Notes: a model not told the origin generated them from the sequence alone. A DNA stretch of 64,000 nt from Streptomyces sp. CB02980 (GCF_014451325.2 NZ_JACSCH020000023.1:1-64000), one strand, 5' to 3'; positions 8,128 through 16,281 are shown, counted from the stretch's first letter. Program-made: numbers and translations.

Positions 8128-9447
8128 TCAATGCCCGGTGGCGCCGCCCCGTTCCTCCCTGATCTGGCCGACGACGTGCGCGGCCGTGGCCCGTACGGCC
8201 TCCAGCTCGGTCAGGAAGTGCCAGTAGTCCGGGTGACGGCCCTCCAGGGTGTCGACCGCCCGGTCGATCCGGCCGACGGCCTCGTCGAGGGGGCGGGCGT
8301 GGCGCGGGTCGGGGGTGCTGCGTCCGGCCATCGCGAGGCGCTGGGCGTCCCGTACCGCGAACCGGGCGCGGTCGATCTCCGCCGTGGGGTCCTTGGCGAC
8401 GGCGTCGAGGCGGCGCAGCCGGTCGCCGGCGGCGGAGACGGCCTCGTCGGTGGAGTCGAGCAGCGCGCGGACGGTGGAGAGCAGCGAGGTCGCGTCCGGC
8501 CAACGCTGTTCGGCGCGCGCCTTTCCGGCCTCGGCGAGCCGCTCCTCGGCCTGCCGGAGCGTGGCGGCGGCCTGCTCGGGCACGTGCTGGAGATCCTGCC
8601 AGCAGGGTGCGGTGAAGCGCCGCCGCAGCTCCGAGAGGATCGGTTCGACGCCACCGGTGCGCGTGGTGAGGGCCTCGGTGCGGGTACGGAGGGAGACGAG
8701 GCGCCGGTCGATCTCGGCGGCGCGCTCGGGGAGCCGCTCGGCCTCGGCCCGTACGGCTTCGGCGTCGCGCAGCACCTTGTCGGCGCGCTGGAGGGTCTCG
8801 GGGACGCCGTGCCGGCCGGCACCCTCGTTGAGCTTGGTGAGTTCGGGCCCGAGGGCGGCGAGCCGGGCGGCGAGGTCGTCGGCGCGCAGCCCGCTCTCCC
8901 GTACGGAGTCGAGGGCGGCACTCGCGCCGCGCAGGGCCTGCCGGGCCCGCTCGACGGCGGGGGCGAGGCGGGCGAGCTGGGTCTCGGCCTGTCCGAGCAG
9001 CGGGGCGAGCCCCGCCTCGAACCGGTCGAGCTCGCCCTTCACACGGTCCAGCTCGTCCTTGGCGCGGGTCAGTTCGGCGCGGGCCCGGCCGGCGGTCGCG
9101 GCGTCGAGCTCGTCCCGGTCGAGGTCGTGGGCGTCGACGGCGCTGATGTAGGTGTGGCTGACCTCGTCGATACGGCGCCCGAGGGCCTCGAAGCCCTCGA
9201 CGGCGCGACGCGTCTCGGGGGAGCTGTCGACGGCGGTGATGGTCTCGATGGAGATGCGGAGCCCGCGCTGGGCGGTGTCGAGCTCGTAGAAGGCGGAGGC
9301 GGCGGCGTCCTTGGCGGCCTGGGCCTCGGCGCGCTGGCTCTCACCGCGTCCGCCGAACCAGCGGCGGGTGCCGCCGCCGGCGAAGGAGTGCGGCAGCATC
9401 GCGCCGACGAGCAGCGGAAGGGCGAGGGCGAGCCGGAGCCCGGACAT
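8128..9447 (-). CDS. coiled-coil exported/membrane-anchored protein of unknown function
   Basis: 439 residues. The N-terminus from ATG 9447 (MSGLRLALALPLLVGAMLPH) is a signal-anchor, and GAGG lies 6 bases before the start. The rest is almost entirely charged, Ala/Glu/Arg/Leu-rich heptads, predicted to be long alpha-helical coiled coils, with a lone central Cys-Trp pair (PCWQDLQHVPEQ) and a C-terminal segment PDYWHFLTELEAVRA. There is no catalytic motif. It could act as a scaffold outside the membrane. Not recognised as a named family. Confidence 0.75.
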   Translation of the reverse strand: MSGLRLALALPLLVGAMLPHSFAGGGTRRWFGGRGESQRAEAQAAKDAAASAFYELDTAQRGLRISIETITAVDSSPETRRAVEGFEALGRRIDEVSHTYISAVDAHDLDRDELDAATAGRARAELTRAKDELDRVKGELDRFEAGLAPLLGQAETQLARLAPAVERARQALRGASAALDSVRESGLRADDLAARLAALGPELTKLNEGAGRHGVPETLQRADKVLRDAEAVRAEAERLPERAAEIDRRLVSLRTRTEALTTRTGGVEPILSELRRRFTAPCWQDLQHVPEQAAATLRQAEERLAEAGKARAEQRWPDATSLLSTVRALLDSTDEAVSAAGDRLRRLDAVAKDPTAEIDRARFAVRDAQRLAMAGRSTPDPRHARPLDEAVGRIDRAVDTLEGRHPDYWHFLTELEAVRATAAHVVGQIREERGGATGH

Positions 9448-9620
9448 CCCTGGCCTCGGTCCGTCTTCGGATCGGGTCTGCCCCCGGCTTGGCGCGTCAC
9501 GACGCCGGACGTCGCTCGCCCCCCTCGCGTCGCTCGCCGCCACGTACCTCTCCCGTGCTGTGTCCGCCGTGCCCGGTCCGGTTCATTCTCCCACCCGGTA
9601 AGGACGAACACACGGGCCGG

Positions 9621-10391
9621 TCAGTTCGCCGTGAGGACGGAGACGTCACCGTTGTCACTGCGGACGCTCACGGAGTGCCCGCTCTTGTCGCGGCGGGGGA
9701 CGTCGATCCGGACGTCGCCGTTGTCGCTGGCGCCGGTCACCTCGTACTCGGCGGTGGGGACGGAGACGTGGACGTCGCCGTTGTCGGTGACGACGTCGAC
9801 GCGGCGGGGGACGGAGCCGAGGGCGATGCGTACGTCGCCGTTGTCGGACCGGGCGACGACCTCGGGCGCGGTGGCCCCTGGCTCGACGACGACGTCACCG
9901 TTCTCGGTGCCGAGGTCCAGCGCTCCGCCGGCCTTGCGCACGCGCACGTCCCCGTTGTCGGAGCGCACCTTCATCGGGGTGGCGAAGCCCTCGGCGGTGA
10001 TGCGCCCGTTGTCGTTCTCGATGGTGACGGCGACGTCGCGGGGGACCTGGATCCGGTGGACGGCGTCACAGTTGGAGGAGACGCCGTCGCAGTTGACCCG
10101 CAGGGTCAGCTTCCCGTCGACGAGCTTCCACTCGGGCTCGGGGCCCGACCCCATGAACACCCACCCGTCGACCTGCCGCTCGACGCGCACGTCGTCGATG
10201 TCGGCAGGGGTGATCACGAGCTCGGAGTCGTCGGAGTCGACGGTGAGCGCCTCGCCGGCGAAGGCGAACGTCCTCCGCTCCACGGGCGCCCCCTCGACAT
10301 CGGTCGAGCCGCACCCGGCGAGCGCGAGAGAGGCGACCAGCACTCCACCGGAGGCGAGCAAGACCCGAAACGGACGACGTAGAGCAGCCAT
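9621..10391 (-). CDS. DUF4097-type beta-repeat lipoprotein
   Basis: 256 residues. There is a signal peptide with lipobox LALAGC at residues 22-27. The mature protein carries repeated beta-strand turns ending in SDNGDV or ENGDV at least six times, the pattern of the DUF4097 beta-solenoid (LiaG-like adhesin-type) family. It is probably anchored to the outer face of the membrane. The function is unknown; family members often sit in envelope-stress operons. Start ATG 10391. Confidence 0.85.
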   Translation of the reverse strand: MAALRRPFRVLLASGGVLVASLALAGCGSTDVEGAPVERRTFAFAGEALTVDSDDSELVITPADIDDVRVERQVDGWVFMGSGPEPEWKLVDGKLTLRVNCDGVSSNCDAVHRIQVPRDVAVTIENDNGRITAEGFATPMKVRSDNGDVRVRKAGGALDLGTENGDVVVEPGATAPEVVARSDNGDVRIALGSVPRRVDVVTDNGDVHVSVPTAEYEVTGASDNGDVRIDVPRRDKSGHSVSVRSDNGDVSVLTAN

Positions 10392-10498
10392 GACGCCGAG
10401 ACCCCCACAAGAAACCCAGAAACGCGGACAGTCCCCCGACCGTACGACCCCACCACCCGCCGTCACGATCCGGCGACCCACCGTCCCCAGGGTGGGGC

Positions 10499-10518
10499 TA
10501 CCCCCAGCACCGGGGGTA
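10499..10518. promoter_or_regulatory. 7-bp inverted repeat upstream of the DUF4097 lipoprotein
   Basis: TACCCCC and GGGGGTA arms are separated by 6 bases, about 110 bp upstream of the lipoprotein start and 50 bp before the tRNA. It could be an operator or part of a small hairpin. The function is inferred from symmetry only. Confidence 0.3.
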
Positions 10519-10568
10519 TCGGTTTGCGGCACCCACCCATGCGCCATGTAGGCTGTTGCCTCTTCCAC

Positions 10569-10643
10569 GGGTGCGTAGCTCAGGGGTAGAGCGCTGCTCT
10601 TACAAAGCAGATGTCGGCGGTTCGAAACCGTCCGCGCCCACCA
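10569..10643 (+). tRNA. tRNA-Val (anticodon TAC)
   Basis: A 75-nt cloverleaf. The acceptor stem GGGTGCG pairs with CGCGCCC (one G-T wobble). The anticodon stem CTGCT/AGCAG encloses loop CTTACAA with anticodon TAC. The T arm is GGCGG TTCGAAA CCGTC. The 3' CCA is encoded. No att-like duplication of its 3' end is evident in the window. Confidence 0.96.
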
Positions 10644-10647
10644 GTGC

Positions 10648-10681
10648 AAAGGCCCCCAGTCGATCATGGCTGGGGGCCTTT
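10648..10681 (+). terminator. terminator of tRNA-Val
   Basis: AAAGGCCCCCAG and CTGGGGGCCTTT form a perfect 12-bp stem around a 10-nt loop, 4 bases after the tRNA CCA end. A T-rich stretch follows (TTTTCTTCT). Confidence 0.85.
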
Positions 10682-10763
10682 GGTGTTTTCTTCTGGTGTC
10701 GACGGGGGTGGTCGCTTCGGCTGGATGCCGGGACCTGCGTCCGCTCCGCATGTGCCCAGCCCG

Positions 10764-10793
10764 TTGACATCAGGACTTGAACGCGTTCAAGAT
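10764..10793 (+). promoter_or_regulatory. promoter overlapped by a perfect 16-bp palindrome
   Basis: The TTGACA -35 box is at 10764-10769. The perfect palindrome CTTGAACGCGTTCAAG at 10776-10791 fills the spacer and reaches the weak -10 (CAAGAT, 18 bp from -35). The placement is that of a TetR-type repressor blocking RNA polymerase for the lipoprotein gene at 10858. Confidence 0.6.
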
Positions 10794-10857
10794 GATGTTC
10801 GTCGCTTCCTTGAGTCGTCGTTACCGGGCATGTGTGAGACACGAGAGGCGGAGCCGT

Positions 10858-11283
10858 ATGGCTGCCGACCAGCATCAGCGGATACGACGTGCGTTCGTGG
10901 GCGCCGCGTTGGGCGGTGCGGTGACGCTTCTGTCGACCTCCTGTTCCGGCTACTACCCGGTCGAGGTCGACACCGTTGATCAACTGACGGGCGTGTGGTC
11001 GGACTGGAGCGGGGTGACAGTCGAGTTCGAGGACGACGGCACGTTCACGGCGAAGGGCTTGGACAAGGAGGACGTCGTCGGCTGGGGGTGCTCCGGGTTC
11101 GCCGAACGGCAGCATGGAACCTGGTCTCCCTCCGGAACGTATGGCGAGGTCACCTTCGACGGCGTGGACTGCGAGGACATGAAGCTGGCCTTCTACGGCT
11201 CCCCGAGTTCCTTCGTCGCCTGCTTCACCCGGGACGTGACTTCCGGGGGGTGCACGCACGAATTCAGCCGGGACGAAGGCTGA
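10858..11283 (+). CDS. small secreted lipoprotein, unknown function
   Basis: 141 residues from ATG 10858, preceded by GGAG at 4-base spacing. The N-terminus has basic residues, then a hydrophobic stretch ending in a weak lipobox (LLSTSC). The mature part contains a WSDWSGVTVEFEDDGTFTAKGL segment, followed by GTWSPSGTYGEVTFDG, typical of small beta-barrel (lipocalin/META-like) Streptomyces lipoproteins. Four further Cys probably form disulfides. It is controlled by a palindrome-covered promoter 70 bp upstream. Confidence 0.75.
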   Translation: MAADQHQRIRRAFVGAALGGAVTLLSTSCSGYYPVEVDTVDQLTGVWSDWSGVTVEFEDDGTFTAKGLDKEDVVGWGCSGFAERQHGTWSPSGTYGEVTFDGVDCEDMKLAFYGSPSSFVACFTRDVTSGGCTHEFSRDEG

Positions 11284-11349
11284 TCCGAGTGGTCCTGGGT
11301 GGGCACGGGGAATCGGACCGGCCTCCGGGAGCGTGTGTGGAGCGGCATC

Positions 11350-11649
11350 ATGCTCTCCATGACCTCGGAATCCAGCAGCGCTCCCGTGGAGAGCACCTGC
11401 GTCACGGCCGTGACCGATGGTGTCGCCCACGTCTTCACGTGGGAGGCGGACGCACGGATCGAGGTGCGGGACCTCGGGGGAGAGGTCGTCATCGAGGCGA
11501 ACGCCGCGGGCCTCAGGACGCTTGCCGGGCATCTCCTCGTGCTGGCCGGGGATGGCGTTCCCGAGGGAAGTCACCTGCACCTCGAGGACGGCAACGGTCT
11601 TGAGGGCGGGTCCGTCGGCCTGGTCCTGGAGCGCGGCGACGACGAGTGA
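11350..11649 (+). CDS. Imm32-like immunity protein
   Basis: 99 residues from ATG 11350 (GGAG 7 bases upstream; ATG 11359 is the alternative). The C-terminal half (ANAAGLRTLAGHLLVLAGDG, then GLEGGSVGLVLER) resembles the Imm32 family of polymorphic-toxin immunity proteins as I remember it. No toxin gene is adjacent: the upstream neighbour is a lipoprotein and the downstream one a tiny exported protein. It may be an orphan immunity gene or simply share the fold. Confidence in the ORF is higher than in the family. Confidence 0.6.
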   Translation: MLSMTSESSSAPVESTCVTAVTDGVAHVFTWEADARIEVRDLGGEVVIEANAAGLRTLAGHLLVLAGDGVPEGSHLHLEDGNGLEGGSVGLVLERGDDE

Positions 11650-11703
11650 GAGCGCCGGCCGCCGTCTTGAGGCGGGCGACGAGCCGGCTCACCGGATCGC
11701 GAA

Positions 11704-11733
11704 AGGCCCCTCGCCGGGCGTGGTGAGGGGCCT
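11704..11733. terminator. bidirectional terminator between convergent genes
   Basis: AGGCCCCTC and GAGGGGCCT form a 9-bp stem with a 12-nt loop between the stops of the genes at 11649 and 11768. Flanking AA and CTGTCTT give A/T on both sides. Confidence 0.7.
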
Positions 11734-11767
11734 CTGTCTTCGCGGTCCTCTGCGGGGCAGGGGGCGG

Positions 11768-11968
11768 TCAGGCCTTGATCACTTCTACCTTCTTGTCGCC
11801 CGCGGCGGCCTCCACCTTCACCGTGCCCGTTTCGCGGTTGCTGGCCGTGGTGGTGTCCGTGGTCGTGTGGGCCGCCAGGGTGGCCACCGCGGCGGCGGCG
11901 AGGGCGGCGAGGGCTAGGGCCGCCCTGGTGGCGGGCGTCGTGCGGGTGAGGTGGGACTGCGGCTTCAC
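11768..11968 (-). CDS. small membrane or secreted protein, unknown
   Basis: 66 residues from GTG 11968, preceded by AGGGGG at 4-5 bases. A basic N-terminus and one Ala/Leu hydrophobic segment (AALALAALAAAAVATLAAH) are followed by a Thr-rich stretch and a short charged tail ending KKVEVIKA. It could be a single-span membrane protein or a secreted peptide. Its own promoter faces the DUF4231 gene divergently. No family recognised. Confidence 0.55.
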   Translation of the reverse strand: MKPQSHLTRTTPATRAALALAALAAAAVATLAAHTTTDTTTASNRETGTVKVEAAAGDKKVEVIKA

Positions 11969-12102
11969 GGGGCCCCCTGAAGTTCTCGTGGGTGAAGGTC
12001 GGTTGGTCACTGGTCGACGGTGGTTGAAACTACCTTGCGGGGGGCTGTGGGGGAATGGGTGAAGAGTTGACGGGGACCTGGCAGGGCGGGTGTACTCGCG
12101 GC

Positions 12103-12645
12103 ATGGCTGAGGTGGGGGACGCACCCGAACCCGGGGTGCAGAGCGGTGAGATGACGCCGCAGCGGTACATCGAGACGAGGCTCTCGCAGTACCAGGGCTG
12201 GTACGACGCCAAGGCGACCCGGATGAAGGCGATGCATCTGCGGATGCGGACCGTCTCCGTCGTCGGTGGCGCGCTCGTGCCCGTGTTCGTGAACCTGGAT
12301 CTGGCCTTCGCTCGGGTCACCGCCACCGTGCTGAGCGTCGTGGTCGTCGCCGCCGTGTCGCTGGAGAGCGTCTACCGGTACCGTGAGCAGTGGAAGAACT
12401 ACCGGTCCACCGAGCAGCTCCTCGGGCACGAGCGGGTCTACTTCGAGACCAAGGTCGGGCCGTACCACAACCTGCCGAAGCGGGACGCGTTCTCGACGCT
12501 CGTCGCCCGGGTCGAGAAGGCCATCGCCAACGAGAACTCCGCGACCCTGAACGTCATGACCCTCGGCGGGCAGGTCAACTCCGACGTCCAGCAGCACGGG
12601 ATTCCGGCCGCCCGGGAGCCCGAGGCGGGGGCCGGGGAGAAGTAG
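12103..12645 (+). CDS. DUF4231 domain membrane protein
   Basis: 180 residues. After a soluble N-terminus (TPQRYIETRLSQYQGWYDAK) come two adjacent membrane segments (VSVVGGALVPVFVNLDL and VTATVLSVVVVAAVSLES). A cytoplasmic helix with EQWKNYRSTEQLLGHERVYF, the DUF4231 signature, follows. Related SLATT-type proteins are thought to be effectors or sensors in nucleotide-dependent conflict systems, but no partner enzyme is nearby. ATG 12103 is chosen; ATG 12151 is possible. Confidence 0.8.
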   Translation: MAEVGDAPEPGVQSGEMTPQRYIETRLSQYQGWYDAKATRMKAMHLRMRTVSVVGGALVPVFVNLDLAFARVTATVLSVVVVAAVSLESVYRYREQWKNYRSTEQLLGHERVYFETKVGPYHNLPKRDAFSTLVARVEKAIANENSATLNVMTLGGQVNSDVQQHGIPAAREPEAGAGEK

Positions 12646-12649
12646 CTGC

Positions 12650-12683
12650 GCGGACGGCCCCGGGGTTTCCCGGGGCCGTCCGC
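12650..12683. terminator. bidirectional terminator
   Basis: GCGGACGGCCCCGGG and CCCGGGGCCGTCCGC form a perfect 15-bp stem with a GTTT loop, just after the DUF4231 stop. It lies between convergent genes and can serve both. Confidence 0.85.
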
Positions 12684-12722
12684 TCGAGGGCCGTCAGCGT
12701 GGTGATCGGCCCTCGTCGTGGG

Positions 12723-13172
12723 TCAGCACCACTTGTAGTCGACCCGCGTCGAGTTGTACGAGCACGTGTCGATCCGCGCGCCGTTCGACTTCTTCAGCGT
12801 CGCGGTGTCGCGGTCGTTGTTCCAGACGTACGCGCCGCGGTTCTGGTAGACGTTCGCCGCCGAGTTCGTGCCGCGGCCCGTGCGGACCGTCACGATCTTG
12901 CCCTTGCCGAGGACGAAGTTGCCGAACGTGTACTTGTGGTTCGCCGCGTCCGTCAGCGTCCAGCCGCGCAGGTTGACCGCCGCGCCGGTCGTGTTGCGTA
13001 TCTGCACGTACTCGGCGTTGAGGCTCGTGTTCGAGCGGCGGTCCGTGCCCGGGCTGTCGTAGTAGATCTTGTACAGGTGGACCGAACCGGCGGCCTGTGC
13101 CTGCGTGGGCAGCAGCAGGATGCCGGAGGCGGCGGCCGCGGTCACGGCCGCGAACGTGCGTGCGCGAAGCAT
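12723..13172 (-). CDS. secreted lamin-tail domain (LTD) protein
   Basis: 149 residues. The signal peptide ends at TQAQA. The mature protein is a single lamin-tail (Ig-like) domain: NAEYVQIRNTTGAAVNLRGWTLTD, then YTFGNFVLGKGKIVTVRTG and YVWNNDRDTATLKKSNGARID. It ends with a short Cys-containing tail (CSYNS..WC) that may form a disulfide. These are typical small exported Streptomyces proteins, perhaps cell-surface or DNA/nuclease associated. No enzyme motif. Confidence 0.88.
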   Translation of the reverse strand: MLRARTFAAVTAAAASGILLLPTQAQAAGSVHLYKIYYDSPGTDRRSNTSLNAEYVQIRNTTGAAVNLRGWTLTDAANHKYTFGNFVLGKGKIVTVRTGRGTNSAANVYQNRGAYVWNNDRDTATLKKSNGARIDTCSYNSTRVDYKWC

Positions 13173-13298
13173 GAATGTCCCTCAGTTTCTGCCGGGAGCC
13201 CGCCGATGGGACCCGACGAGCACACAGAATACGCACGCTCTTCACCGTGTCCGCACAACTTCGCGCGAGTTGGCGTAGGGGTAATTTAATCTTGGCTT

Positions 13299-14105
13299 AT
13301 GTTCGTCGCGCCCCTGCAGATCACCGTGCTCGGCTCCGCCACCCCCTTCCCCCGGCCCGGCAACGCCTGTTCCGGCTATCTCGTCGAAGGCGGCGGGGTG
13401 CGCGTCTGGGTCGACGCCGGCAGCGGCACCCTTGCCGAGCTACAGCGGCACGTGGCGGTCGGGGACGTCGATGCGGTGTGGGTCTCCCATCTGCACGCCG
13501 ATCACTCCGCCGACCTGCTCACCTTCTCCTACGCCCTGCTCTACGCGGGGCTCGAGACGGACCTGCCCGTGCCCCTCTTCGGGCCCGTCGGGATCGCCGA
13601 TCGGCTCGCCGGGTTCCTCACCAACGGCCCTGAGCGCAGTCCTGTCGAAAAGGCCTTCAGCGTGCGGGAGTTGCACGACGGGCAGGTCGCCCGCATCGGT
13701 GGGCTCACCCTGACCTCCCGCGCCGTCGAGCACGGACTTCCCGCCTTCGCGCTGCGCGTGGAGGACGAGGGCGGGCACTCGCTCGTCTACTCCGGAGACT
13801 GCGAGCCCTGCCCCTCCCTCGTCGAACTCGCCCGCGACTGCGACCTGTTCGTGTGCGAGGCGGACGGGGAGACCCCCGGGCACCACTCCGCCGCCCAGGC
13901 CGGCAGGACCGCGGCCGAGGCCGGTGTCGGGCGGCTCGTCCTGACCCATGTGGGGTCGGCACTGCCGCCCGGGGAGGCCGTCGCACTGGCCGCCGGGGCG
14001 TACGCGGGCGACATCGCCCACGCCGATCCCGGGCTCCGGTTCGACGTCACGCGTCGAAGTCGTACTCCAGGACGTACGACGACGAGTCCAGCGTCATCTC
14101 GTTGA
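13299..14105 (+). CDS. MBL-fold metallo-hydrolase (RNase Z-like)
   Basis: 268 residues. The beta-lactamase-fold metal motif is HLHADHSAD near residue 65. The N-terminal ITVLGSATPFPRPGNACSGYL matches RNase Z/ElaC-like or phosphodiesterase MBL proteins. A later VYSGDCEPC supplies the bridging Asp, and LTHVGS a final His. It is probably a phosphodiesterase or hydrolase; the substrate is unknown. Its last 59 bp overlap the convergent GntR gene, so the 3' end of its frame is basic and low in conservation. Confidence 0.87.
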   Translation: MFVAPLQITVLGSATPFPRPGNACSGYLVEGGGVRVWVDAGSGTLAELQRHVAVGDVDAVWVSHLHADHSADLLTFSYALLYAGLETDLPVPLFGPVGIADRLAGFLTNGPERSPVEKAFSVRELHDGQVARIGGLTLTSRAVEHGLPAFALRVEDEGGHSLVYSGDCEPCPSLVELARDCDLFVCEADGETPGHHSAAQAGRTAAEAGVGRLVLTHVGSALPPGEAVALAAGAYAGDIAHADPGLRFDVTRRSRTPGRTTTSPASSR

Positions 14106-14805
14106 GCTCCACCGCCGTCCCCGGCCCCGTGAACGCCGTACGCCCGATGAGGACCACCGGCGTCCCCCACTCCAGGGCCAGCCGGTCCGACTCGTCCGCC
14201 GTCGGCATCCGGCAGCGGATCTCCTCGCGGAACCGCACCGGCCGGTGGCCCAGCTCCGTCAGCCGGGCATAGGTCCCGCCCGGCCCCGTGTCCGGCTCGG
14301 CGATCGGCGTCCCGCGCACCAACTCCGCCGACAGGTACGAGACCGACAGCAGCACCGGCTTGGCGTCGAGGACGAAACGGCGGCTGCGTACGCACACGGG
14401 CGCGCCCGGCCTCAGGTTCAGCGCCCCCGCGATCCGCGCCCCCGCCTCCGTCTCGGCCACCTCGACCTGGTCGACGACCAGGTCCCGGTCCTCCACGTCC
14501 GCCGACCAGACCGAACGCCCGTTGCCCCACTGCTCGCCGGACAGCCGCGGGATGCCCCGGCGGCGCAGCGGACGGAAGACCCGGACGAAGACCCCGGCGC
14601 CCTTGCGGGCCTCGGCGAGCCCCTCGGTGCGCAGCACGGAGAGGGCCTGGCGGGCCGTCATCCGGGCCACGTCGTAGGTCGTCATGAGGTCGTTCTCACC
14701 GGGGAGCCGGTCACCCGGCGCGAACGCGCCCGACTGGATCGCGGTTCTCAACTCATCGGCGATGCGATGGTACTTGGGCCGACGAGCGCTGTCCTGGTCA
14801 GTCAC
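14047..14805 (-). CDS. GntR family (HutC-type) transcriptional regulator
   Basis: 252 residues from GTG 14805 (GGGAG about 10 bases upstream). The N-terminal winged helix (residues about 10-75) contains LPGENDLMTTYDVARMTARQAL and GAGVFV. The C-terminal UTRA ligand-binding domain follows (VCVRSRRFVLDAKPVLLSVSYL; EEIRCRMPTADESDRLAL). HutC-type regulators sense small metabolites. A 12-bp palindrome at 14909 upstream of the gene is a plausible autoregulatory site, shared with the divergent small gene. Confidence 0.92.
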   Translation of the reverse strand: MTDQDSARRPKYHRIADELRTAIQSGAFAPGDRLPGENDLMTTYDVARMTARQALSVLRTEGLAEARKGAGVFVRVFRPLRRRGIPRLSGEQWGNGRSVWSADVEDRDLVVDQVEVAETEAGARIAGALNLRPGAPVCVRSRRFVLDAKPVLLSVSYLSAELVRGTPIAEPDTGPGGTYARLTELGHRPVRFREEIRCRMPTADESDRLALEWGTPVVLIGRTAFTGPGTAVELNEMTLDSSSYVLEYDFDA

Positions 14806-14908
14806 GGGTGGACCACTCCCTTCATCTGCGGACACCCTACGGCGCACCCCGCGGCCAGGGTGCACAGGTGTGCGCCGCCCCGCCCGGTCGATCCATCCAT
14901 CGGGGGAC

Positions 14909-14920
14909 ATCTCTAGAGAT
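14909..14920. promoter_or_regulatory. perfect 12-bp palindrome, probable GntR operator
   Basis: ATCTCTAGAGAT, about 105 bp upstream of the GntR start and 70 bp before the divergent small gene. TTGACA at 14924-14929 next to it may be a -35 box reading rightwards. CTAG-centred palindromes are common GntR/HutC sites; assignment rests on position. Confidence 0.5.
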
Positions 14921-14992
14921 ACGTTGACAGGGAGGGGGCGGGGGGCTTCTCTGGTTCTCCCCAGGCTTCAGGAATCGGGACGGAGGGGATGC

Positions 14993-15250
14993 GTGCAGCC
15001 ACTGCCCGAGGTCGGTGACCTCGTCCGTGACGCCGCCACCGGGCGGGTCGGCTTCTACGTCGGGCACGTCCCCGGGTGCCTCCCCGGGGGTGTCCAAGGG
15101 AGCCTCCCCGGGCGCTGTCTCATCCGGCCCGTCCACGGCGGCGCCGAGTGGGAGGCCGAGCCCACCGACGTACAGCCGGCCACGCCGCTGCGCGAGCTGC
15201 GCGCCCGAGCCGCCGAGATCAACGCGCGTAGCCGGCGGGGTCTGTCCTGA
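14993..15250 (+). CDS. small hypothetical protein
   Basis: 85 residues from GTG 14993, with GGAGGG at 4 bases. The opening (QPLPEVGDLVRDAATGRVGFYVG) and the segment CLIRPVHGGAEWEAEP are typical of small, widespread Streptomyces proteins encoded next to regulators. It is rich in Arg and Pro with no catalytic motif. It is divergent from the GntR gene and may be its target. Confidence 0.6.
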   Translation: MQPLPEVGDLVRDAATGRVGFYVGHVPGCLPGGVQGSLPGRCLIRPVHGGAEWEAEPTDVQPATPLRELRARAAEINARSRRGLS

Positions 15251-15404
15251 GGCTGCGGGTCGCCGGGCCGGCCGGTGGCCCGGGGGCTGCCCGGCGTCCC
15301 GGCGCCTGAGGACGGACGGCTGCGGGGGCGTGGAGGGCCGTCCCGCCCGCGCCCGGTGACCGCCGTTCTCGGCGGTTGTCAGTGGCGCGCGCCACACTGG
15401 AGGC

Positions 15405-15692
15405 ATGTGCCGCAGCATCAAGACGCTCCGACCGCCCGCGCTGCCCGAGGAGGCGACCGAGGACGACATCCGCGCCGCCGCCCTGCAGTACGTCCGCAAG
15501 GTCTCCGGGTTCCGCGCCCCCGCCGCCCACAACCGCGAGGTCTTCGAGCGGGCCGTGGACGAGATCGCCGACGCGACCGCGAGACTCCTCGACGGCCTGG
15601 AGGTACGCGGTGCGCATCACGCGCATCCGGTGCACCCGGCGCCGTCCGTTGTCAGGAGGCAGGCGCGGGAGCCTCAGCCGGACGCCGTATGA
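15405..15692 (+). CDS. DUF2277 family protein
   Basis: 95 residues starting MCRSIKTLRPP. The sequence ATEDDIRAAALQYVRKVSGFRAP and HNREVFERAVDEIADAT matches the small actinobacterial/proteobacterial DUF2277 family (function unknown). The N-terminal Cys and the SIK motif are the hallmark. Its 3' 41 bp overlap the convergent DedA gene. Confidence 0.85.
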   Translation: MCRSIKTLRPPALPEEATEDDIRAAALQYVRKVSGFRAPAAHNREVFERAVDEIADATARLLDGLEVRGAHHAHPVHPAPSVVRRQAREPQPDAV

Positions 15693-16281
15693 GGTAGGCG
15701 GCGAGCCCGCCCGCCAGGAAGAGCGCGAGGGTCGACACTCCCGCGCTGAACCACGTCGCGCCCAGCCACTGCCCGCCCAGCCAGCCGAGCCCCACGCTGT
15801 ACGAGGCCCAGGTCACGCCCGCCAGGGCCGACCACGGCAGGAACTCCTCCACGCGCCGCTTCGCCGCGCCCGCGCCCAGTGAGACCACCGAGCGGCCCGC
15901 CGGTGCGAAGCGCGCGAGGACGACGAGCAGCCCGCCGCCCCTGGCCAGCGCGGTGCCGAGACGTTCCTGCGCCATGGACAGGCGCCGGGACCGGGCGATC
16001 GTCCGGTCGAGCCTGGCGCCCCCGCGTAGCGCCAGCCGGTACGCCAGGAAGTCGCCCAGCACCGAGGCCGTGGCCGCGCAGAGCAGGAGAGGGAGGAGAG
16101 ACGGTACGTCGGGGGTGGCCGCGGTGGCCGACGCCGCCGCCGTGGCGGCGGTGATCACCAGGAAGCCGCTCGGCAGCACGGGCAGGAAGACGTCGAGCAG
16201 GATCGACGTCGCCACCACCGGGTAGATCCATGGACCGGCGGTGAGCGACCGCAGCGAGCCAAGGCTGTCGAGCAGATTCAC
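15652..16281 (-). CDS. DedA/VTT family membrane protein
   Basis: 209 residues with about five hydrophobic segments. The DedA hallmark (ARFAPAGRSVVSLGAGAAK, Arg/Gly/Pro helix-hairpin) lies near residue 120, and DVFLPVLPSGFLVITAATA near residue 30. DedA/VTT proteins act in lipid (undecaprenyl-phosphate or phospholipid) translocation and membrane homeostasis. The next gene upstream on this strand (DoxX) is 319 bp away, so it has its own promoter. Confidence 0.87.
   Translation of the reverse strand: MNLLDSLGSLRSLTAGPWIYPVVATSILLDVFLPVLPSGFLVITAATAAASATAATPDVPSLLPLLLCAATASVLGDFLAYRLALRGGARLDRTIARSRRLSMAQERLGTALARGGGLLVVLARFAPAGRSVVSLGAGAAKRRVEEFLPWSALAGVTWASYSVGLGWLGGQWLGATWFSAGVSTLALFLAGGLAAYLIRRPAEAPAPAS

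Noticed and set aside
7960..10551. Long plus-strand open frame across three genes
   Set aside because: It covers the FmdB, coiled-coil and DUF4097 genes in antisense; composition is shadow-like.
10569..10643. tRNA-Val as an attachment site of an integrated element
   Set aside because: No second copy of the tRNA 3' end and no integrase beside it; the integrase relic lies 30 kb away.
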